Assembly (NCBI GenBank): GCA_016212965.1
Contig: JACRDA010000354.1
Coordinates: 1-64,000 of the forward strand
Direction: 5' to 3'
DNA: 64,000 bases
Source of the DNA: Myxococcales bacterium
GTDB lineage: Bacteria; Myxococcota_A; Polyangia; Polyangiales; Polyangiaceae
Position numbers and translations under genes: made by a program. The notes under the pieces were generated by a model. That model was not told where the DNA came from, did no database searches, and saw only the letters and a list, made by a program, of their open reading frames with translations. Of the stretch, positions 58,971-64,000 are shown piece after piece (the first letter of the stretch is position 1; each line of letters begins with the position of its first letter).

Positions 58971-60146
58971 ATGGCGTCGATCTCGATCCGCGGGCTCGGC
59001 AAGCGCTACGCACGCGTCGACGGCGACGGCGCGCGAGTCTCCGGGCGTCGGCGCGGCGAGCCCCCGCCCGCAGCGCTCGCGGCGCTCGATCTCGAGGTCG
59101 CCGACGGCGAGCTCGTCGTCGTCGTGGGTCCGAGCGGTTGCGGCAAATCGACGCTGCTCCGCCTCGTCGCGGGCCTCGAGACCCCGGACACGGGCACGGT
59201 GGTCCTCGGCGGGCGCGACCTCGCGGGTGTGCCGCCGCAGGCGCGCGACGTCTCCATGGTGTTCCAGGGCTACGCGCTCTACCCGCACCTCTCGGTGCGC
59301 GACAACATCGGCTTCCCGCTCAAGATGCGCCGCGTGGCGCGCCCCGAGCGCGAGCGCCGCGTGCGCGAGGCGGCGGCCCTCGTCGGGCTCGAGGCGCTCC
59401 TCGGGCGGCGGCCGGGCGAGCTGTCCGGCGGCGAGCGGCAGCGGGTCGCGATGGCGCGGGCGATCGTGCGCTCGCCGCAGGCCTTCCTCTTCGACGAGCC
59501 GCTCTCGAACCTCGACGCGAAGCTCCGGGCCGAGCTTCGCCTCGAGATCGCCGCGCTCGTGCGCCGGCTCGGCGTGACCTCGCTCTACGTCACGCACGAT
59601 CAGGTCGAGGCCATGACGATGGCCGACCGCGTGGTCGTCCTCCGCGCGGGCGAGCTGCAGCAAGAGGGCCCCGCGCGCGCCGTCTACGAGGCGCCCGCGA
59701 ACGTGTTCGTGGCGGGCTTCCTCGGCACGCCGACCATGAACCTCGTCCCCGTCGAGCGCGTCGCCGGCGAGGCCCGGGCACCGGGGCTCGCGCTTCCCCT
59801 CCCGGCGCTCTTCGCCGACGAGCTCCGCACGCAAGCCTTCGACGGTGCGCTCGTCGTGGGCGTGCGTCCCGAGGCGCTCGGGCTCGGGCCGGAGCGCGAG
59901 GGCGACGTGCGCATAGGGGCGCGGGTCACGGCCGTCGAGCCGCTCGGCGCCGAGACCTACCTCTACGTCGAAGCCGACGGCACGCGCCTGTCGGCGCGCC
60001 TGCCCGGCTTCGTCCCGCTCGCGGTGGGCCGCCGAGCCACGCTCGCCGTCGCGCCCGGCACGCTCCACTGGTTCGACGCCGGCAGCGGACGCCGGCTCCA
60101 CCCCGGCGCCCGCCCCGAGCCGGCGCAGGCAGTCGAGGCACCATGA
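58971..60146 (+). CDS. ABC transporter ATP-binding protein (MalK/UgpC type)
   Basis: 391 residues. Walker A VGPSGCGKSTLLRL, Q-loop FQGYALYPHLS, signature LSGGERQRVAMARA, Walker B AFLFDEPLSNLDAKLR, H-loop YVTHDQVEAM, and a C-terminal TOBE/regulatory part (~290-390: VVGVRPEALGL), as in the carbohydrate uptake CUT1 family. It powers import by the two permeases downstream. A ~15-residue insertion (GARVSGRRRGEPPPAALAAL) lies before the first strand. Confidence 0.93.
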   Translation: MASISIRGLGKRYARVDGDGARVSGRRRGEPPPAALAALDLEVADGELVVVVGPSGCGKSTLLRLVAGLETPDTGTVVLGGRDLAGVPPQARDVSMVFQGYALYPHLSVRDNIGFPLKMRRVARPERERRVREAAALVGLEALLGRRPGELSGGERQRVAMARAIVRSPQAFLFDEPLSNLDAKLRAELRLEIAALVRRLGVTSLYVTHDQVEAMTMADRVVVLRAGELQQEGPARAVYEAPANVFVAGFLGTPTMNLVPVERVAGEARAPGLALPLPALFADELRTQAFDGALVVGVRPEALGLGPEREGDVRIGARVTAVEPLGAETYLYVEADGTRLSARLPGFVPLAVGRRATLAVAPGTLHWFDAGSGRRLHPGARPEPAQAVEAP

Positions 60147-61450
60147 GGGACGCGCTCGACCGTCGCGCCCTGCTCGGCGCAGGCGCCGCCGGCGCGGCTG
60201 CGCTCCTCGCGGGCGGAGCGGGTGGCGCGAGCGGTTGCGCTCGCGAGCGCGACGACGGGCGCACGGTGTCGCTCTGGTTCAGCTACGGCGGCAACAACCG
60301 CAAGGTGCTGCTCGAGCTCGTCGAGCGCTTCCACGCCGCGCAGGACGCGATTCGCGTGCACGCGGTCTACCAGGGCGACTACTTCGAGGGGCTCGCCAAG
60401 CTGCGCACGGCGGCCTTCGCCGGCGCCACCCCCACCGTGAGCCACGTGGTCGGCGAGATCGTGCCGTACCTGGTCGAGGCCGGCGCGCTCGAGCCGCTCG
60501 ACGACGTCGGCGCCGACGTTCTCGCGGATCTCGTCCCCGAGCTCTCGCAACAGGGCAGCTACACCGGCGGCCCGGACGCCGTGTACGCTCTGCCCTTCAA
60601 CCGCTCGGTGCCGATCGCCTACTACGACGCGGACGTCTTCGCGGCCGAGGGGCTCCGGCCGCCAACCACCTGGCCGGAGCTCCGCCAGACTGCGCAGCGG
60701 CTCCTCGGGCGCAACGCCGACGGCACGGTGACGCGCTGGGGCTTCGAGTGCCCGATCGACTGGTGGTTCTGGAACGCGCTCGTCGGGCAGGCGGGGGGCG
60801 CGCTCGTGGACGCCGCCGGGCGGGTCGACTTCGGGGGCGAGGCGGGCGTGCGCGCGCTCGAGCTCTGGCAGACCCTGGTGCACGAGGACGGCACGATGAA
60901 GCCGCCGCCCGGCCGCGACTACAACGCTTGGGAGGCCACGAACACGGACTTCCTCGGCGGGCGCGTCGCGCTCATCTGGACCTCGACGGCCTTCGTCCGC
61001 TACCTCGAGGACAACGCGAAGTTCCAGGTGCGCGCGGCGCCTCTGCCCGCGGGCGAGCGCCCGGCGGTGCCCACGGGCGGCACGATGTGGGTGATGCCGC
61101 GGCCCACGCCCGGCGTGCCCGTGAGCCCGGCGCGCAAGCGTGCGGGGCTCGCGTTCCTGCGCTTCATGCTCGCGCCCGAGCAGGCGAGCTACTGGGCGAC
61201 CTCCACGGGCTACCTGCCCGTGTCGCGCCGCGGGCTCGCCGACCTCGAGGCGGGCGGCTTCTTCCGCGAGCACCCGAACCACCGGGTCGCGGTCGAGGCG
61301 GTGGCCGCGGCGCGACCCTGGCCCTGGCACGCGGAGCTCTTCCGCTGGCAGCGCGAGATCATCCAGCCGCGGCTCGAGGACGCCGTGCTCCGCGCGCGCG
61401 ACGCCCGGGCGCTGCTCGCCGAGGCCCGGGCGCTCGTGGGGGGCACGTGA
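60143..61450 (+). CDS. ABC transporter solute-binding lipoprotein
   Basis: 435 residues. Twin-Arg-like start DRRALLGAGAAG and lipobox GGASG-C; then SBP_bac_1 domain: TVSLWFSYGGNNRKVLLELV, ELVERFHAAQDAIRVHAVYQG, LPFNRSVPIAYYDADVF, GGRVALIWTSTAFVRYL. Similar to UgpB-like glycerol-phosphate or sugar-binding proteins; ligand unknown. ATG overlaps the ATPase stop by four bases (ATGA). Confidence 0.9.
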   Translation: MRDALDRRALLGAGAAGAAALLAGGAGGASGCARERDDGRTVSLWFSYGGNNRKVLLELVERFHAAQDAIRVHAVYQGDYFEGLAKLRTAAFAGATPTVSHVVGEIVPYLVEAGALEPLDDVGADVLADLVPELSQQGSYTGGPDAVYALPFNRSVPIAYYDADVFAAEGLRPPTTWPELRQTAQRLLGRNADGTVTRWGFECPIDWWFWNALVGQAGGALVDAAGRVDFGGEAGVRALELWQTLVHEDGTMKPPPGRDYNAWEATNTDFLGGRVALIWTSTAFVRYLEDNAKFQVRAAPLPAGERPAVPTGGTMWVMPRPTPGVPVSPARKRAGLAFLRFMLAPEQASYWATSTGYLPVSRRGLADLEAGGFFREHPNHRVAVEAVAAARPWPWHAELFRWQREIIQPRLEDAVLRARDARALLAEARALVGGT

Positions 61451-62325
61451 GACCCGCGCACCGCAGGGATCCGTATCTCTTGCTCTTGCCGACCCTGGCC
61501 ACGCTGGGGGTGTTCTTCCTCTACCCGCTCGGGCGCGCGCTCTACCAGAGCTTCTTCGCGTGGGATCTGCTCACGCCGCCGCGCTTCGTCGGCACCGACA
61601 ACTACCGGGAGCTCGCGGCGAGCGGCGAGCTCGTGGCCGTCTTCTTGCGCACGCTTGCCTACAGCGCCGTCGTCGTGTCGCTGTCGGTCGTGCTCGGCAT
61701 CGCGCTCGCGCTCGCCCTCAACCGGCGCGGCCTCGTGTACGCGTTCGTGCGCGGCGCCGTCTTCAGCGCTTACGTCGTGTCGTGGGTCGCGGTCGCCCTG
61801 CTCTGGACGTGGATCCTCGACGGCGAGAACGGCGTCGTCGCGGCGGGTTTCCGCGCGCTCGGGTTGCGCTCGCCCGCCTGGCTGTCGGATCCGACGTGGG
61901 CGCCCATCGCGCTCGCGCTCGTCACCGTGTGGAAGGTCGCCGGCTACGCGATGGTCATCTTCCTGGCGGGCCTGCAGGACATCCCGCGACCGGTGCTCGA
62001 GGCGGCGGCGCTCGACGGCGCGGGTCCGTGGCGGCGCTTCTGGCACGTCACCTGGCCGCTGCTCCGCCCGACGGCCGCCTTCGTCGGCACGACGAGCCTC
62101 ATCCTCTCCTTCCAGGCCTTCGACGTGGTGCGCGTCATGACGCAGGGCGGGCCCGTGCGCTCCACGACCGTGTTCGTCTACGCGATCTACGAGCAGGTGT
62201 TCCTGAACCTGCGGGTCGGCAAGGCGAGCGCGCTCACGGTCGTCTTCTTCCTCCTGCTCATCGGCCTCACCGGCCTGCAGCTCTGGGCCTGGCGCCTGTC
62301 GGCTCGGCGCGGAGCGCAGGCATGA
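61447..62325 (+). CDS. ABC transporter permease (UgpA/MalF type)
   Basis: 292 residues, about six transmembrane helices (LLLLPTLATLGVFFLYPLGR, AYSAVVVSLSVVLGIALALA, FVRGAVFSAYVVSWVAVALL) and the EAA loop EAAALDGAGPWRRFWHVTWP, which contacts the ATPase. Start is GTG 61447, overlapping the previous stop. Confidence 0.93.
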   Translation: MRPAHRRDPYLLLLPTLATLGVFFLYPLGRALYQSFFAWDLLTPPRFVGTDNYRELAASGELVAVFLRTLAYSAVVVSLSVVLGIALALALNRRGLVYAFVRGAVFSAYVVSWVAVALLWTWILDGENGVVAAGFRALGLRSPAWLSDPTWAPIALALVTVWKVAGYAMVIFLAGLQDIPRPVLEAAALDGAGPWRRFWHVTWPLLRPTAAFVGTTSLILSFQAFDVVRVMTQGGPVRSTTVFVYAIYEQVFLNLRVGKASALTVVFFLLLIGLTGLQLWAWRLSARRGAQA

Positions 62326-63182
62326 GCCTCCTGCGATTTCTCTTCCGTCTGGCACTCGCGCTGCGCGCCAACCCGTCCCGCGTGGCCTCGCACGCGGTGC
62401 TCGTCCTCGCGGGCGTGGTGTGGCTCGCGCCCTACGCCTGGATGGTGCTCACGTCGCTCAAGACCCTGCCCGAGATCGTCTCGGCGCCGGCCTACCCGCT
62501 GCCGTCGTCCATCCATCTCGAGGCCTACCGCGAGGTGTTCCGCGCCGTCCCGGTGCTGCGCTACCTCGGCAACACGCTCGCGATGGCGCTCGCCATCGCG
62601 TTGCTCCAGATCGCCCTCGCGCTGCCGGCGGGCTACGCGCTCGCGAAGCTGCACTTCACGGGCCGGCGGCTCGCCTTCGGCCTCGTCCTCGCGTGTCTCG
62701 TCATCCCGGCCCAGGTCACCTTCGTGCCCGTGTTCACCATGCTCGGCCCCATCGGCTGGGTGAACACCATGGCGGCGCTGGTGCTGCCCTTCGGTGTGAG
62801 CGCGCTCGGCACGTTCCTGGTGCGCCAGGCGCTCTTGGCCGTGCCCGACGAGGTCATCGAGGCCGCGCGGCTCGACGGCGCGAGCGAGCTCTACATCGTC
62901 TACCGGGTGCTCGGCCCGATGCTCGGGCCGACCCTCACGGCGCTGTTTCTCTTCAGCTTCGTCTTCCACTACAACGACTACTTCTGGCCCCTCATGATGA
63001 CCACGGACGACAGCGTGCGGACCCTGCCCCTCGGCATCGCGCTCCTGCGCGAGCAGGGCACGGGCAGCCGCTGGCACATCCTCATGGCCGGCAACGCCGT
63101 CCTTTCCCTGCCCGTGCTCGCCGTGTTCGCGCTCGCGCAGCGGCGGATCTTGCGCGCCGTGACGGCCAGGCCCGTGGGCTGA
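62322..63182 (+). CDS. ABC transporter permease (UgpE/MalG type)
   Basis: 286 residues, six transmembrane helices and the EAA loop EAARLDGASELYIVYRVLGP, ending FALAQRRILRAV, typical of the MalG subunit. ATG overlaps the previous permease stop (ATGA). Completes the five-gene operon. Confidence 0.93.
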   Translation: MSLLRFLFRLALALRANPSRVASHAVLVLAGVVWLAPYAWMVLTSLKTLPEIVSAPAYPLPSSIHLEAYREVFRAVPVLRYLGNTLAMALAIALLQIALALPAGYALAKLHFTGRRLAFGLVLACLVIPAQVTFVPVFTMLGPIGWVNTMAALVLPFGVSALGTFLVRQALLAVPDEVIEAARLDGASELYIVYRVLGPMLGPTLTALFLFSFVFHYNDYFWPLMMTTDDSVRTLPLGIALLREQGTGSRWHILMAGNAVLSLPVLAVFALAQRRILRAVTARPVG

Positions 63183-63192
63183 GCGACGCCCG

Positions 63193-64000
63193 ATGGACCT
63201 CCGGCTCTGGCACAGGCTGCGGGTACGGCTTCGGCGTGGCTCCTCGGGCGCGCCGCCCGGGTGGAGCGGACCGACCCACGCCGAAGTGACGGCGCGGTGG
63301 TCCCGCCGGCGGCGCGTGCGGCGCGTGCTCACCTGGGTCGCGGCGAGCGCCTTCGTGCTCGCGACGGCGCTCGGCCTCGCGACCGTGCTCGTCTACCGCT
63401 CGGTGCGGGCGGCCGCCACGGCGTGCTTCGCGTCGATCGAGGCGCCCCGCGGCGAAATGCTGCCGGACTGCGAACGCTTCGCCGCGCGCCTGTGGCTGCC
63501 CCTCCGGGCGCCCTGGACGCGCCGGGCTGCTCGGTGGCTCGTCGAGGAGATCACGGTGCGGATGGCCGTCGCGCGCTACGTGGACGCCGCGATCGGGCAC
63601 CCCGATCCCGAGCACCTCGACGCCGCGCGCGAGGCCGTGCGTGTGGCGGCCACCGAGCTCGACGCCGGGACGGCGCGCCTTCGCCTCGACGAGCTCGGGC
63701 CGATGATCCCCGCCCCGGACCCCTTCGATCTCGCGGCCGATCTGGGTGACCACCGCGGGCTCGTGGCCCACGAGGGCCCCTTCCCCCACTGGTACACCGC
63801 CCGCCGGGCCCTCGACTGGGCGCTGGCGCGCGGTCGCAGCTCCGATGCCGTGCGCCTCGCGGCCGACAACCTCGGCCGCGACGCGGACGAGCTCGAGCTC
63901 GCCGTTGGCGCCGTCCTCTGCGCGTACGGCGACGTGGAGCGCGGCCTGCCGGCGCTCGTCGGCATCCAGGACCTCTGGGCACGCAAGCGCAAGGCGAACT
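63193..64000 (+). CDS. Single-pass membrane protein, 3' end outside the window
   Basis: At least 269 residues, open to the right edge. Begins with a basic segment (WHRLRVRLRRGSS), then one transmembrane helix (VLTWVAASAFVLATALGLAT) at ~51-75 and a soluble, mostly helical outer or cytoplasmic part with three Cys and repeats reminiscent of TPRs (DAAREAVRVAATELDAG; DAVRLAADNLGRDADELEL). Follows the ABC operon at 10 bases, likely cotranscribed. Function not recognised. Confidence 0.65.
   Translation, partial: MDLRLWHRLRVRLRRGSSGAPPGWSGPTHAEVTARWSRRRRVRRVLTWVAASAFVLATALGLATVLVYRSVRAAATACFASIEAPRGEMLPDCERFAARLWLPLRAPWTRRAARWLVEEITVRMAVARYVDAAIGHPDPEHLDAAREAVRVAATELDAGTARLRLDELGPMIPAPDPFDLAADLGDHRGLVAHEGPFPHWYTARRALDWALARGRSSDAVRLAADNLGRDADELELAVGAVLCAYGDVERGLPALVGIQDLWARKRKAN

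Overview
The window is about 70% G+C, densely coded and mostly ATG/GTG-started, with frequent 1-4 base stop/start overlaps. It looks like a chromosomal segment of a predatory or soil myxobacterium, probably Myxococcota/Polyangia. Reasons: three Hanks-type Ser/Thr kinases in 41 kb, PEGA and RCC1/propeller lipoproteins, glycine-rich 'GTGGSG' lipoproteins, a PAS-rich hybrid kinase, and a VgrG/PAAR block. This placement is inferred from gene content; no rRNA or tRNA was seen.

Layout. 1-5.5 kb: end of an unknown gene, an aconitase-family LeuD-LeuC fusion, and an FAD oxidoreductase translationally coupled to a family 2 glycosyltransferase. 5.5-7.9 kb: a triple-PAS hybrid histidine kinase. 8-15.1 kb: an accessory, defence-like island on the minus strand with a DUF4276/TOPRIM-like protein coupled to an OLD-like AAA ATPase, an internally deleted MmeI-like type IIG restriction-modification remnant, a small-protein/sigma-factor operon, and, on the plus strand, a HEPN protein overlapping an 86-residue BolA-like protein.

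15.3-41.4 kb: a long plus-strand block that reads as a type VI secretion 'payload' locus without the core machinery. It has two coupled Ser/Thr kinases (the second with FHA domains), two membrane/periplasmic proteins, two duplicated glycine-rich lipoproteins, a T6SS accessory protein, a VgrG fused to a LysM-like/peptidoglycan-binding tail, a 775-residue putative membrane-active effector, a 2-TM putative immunity protein, a PAAR-like protein, three secreted repeat/propeller lipoproteins and a second PAAR-like copy. 41.4-46.6 kb (minus): a BrnT/BrnA toxin-antitoxin pair, a Tat-exported DUF362 protein, a PDZ lipoprotein and a GH31 lipoprotein.

47-64 kb is mostly core metabolism: thrC, a CPBP protease coupled to nadB, divergent etfBA plus a cupin, a FabH-like synthase, a third Ser/Thr kinase, pabA-pabB, then a five-gene operon of a HAD phosphatase and a sugar-type ABC importer. 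The last gene runs off the right edge.

Three dispersed, lower-G+C repeat families (A: CACGGAG hairpins; B: GGAAGGCGGGAAGG arms; C: GCCGTTA tandem units) sit between genes. One A copy lies in frame inside a coding region and one C copy supplies the stop codon of thrC. The most promising novel units are the HEPN/BolA-like pair, the AAA-DUF4276 pair with its C8 tract, and the VgrG-linked effector/immunity/PAAR cassette.
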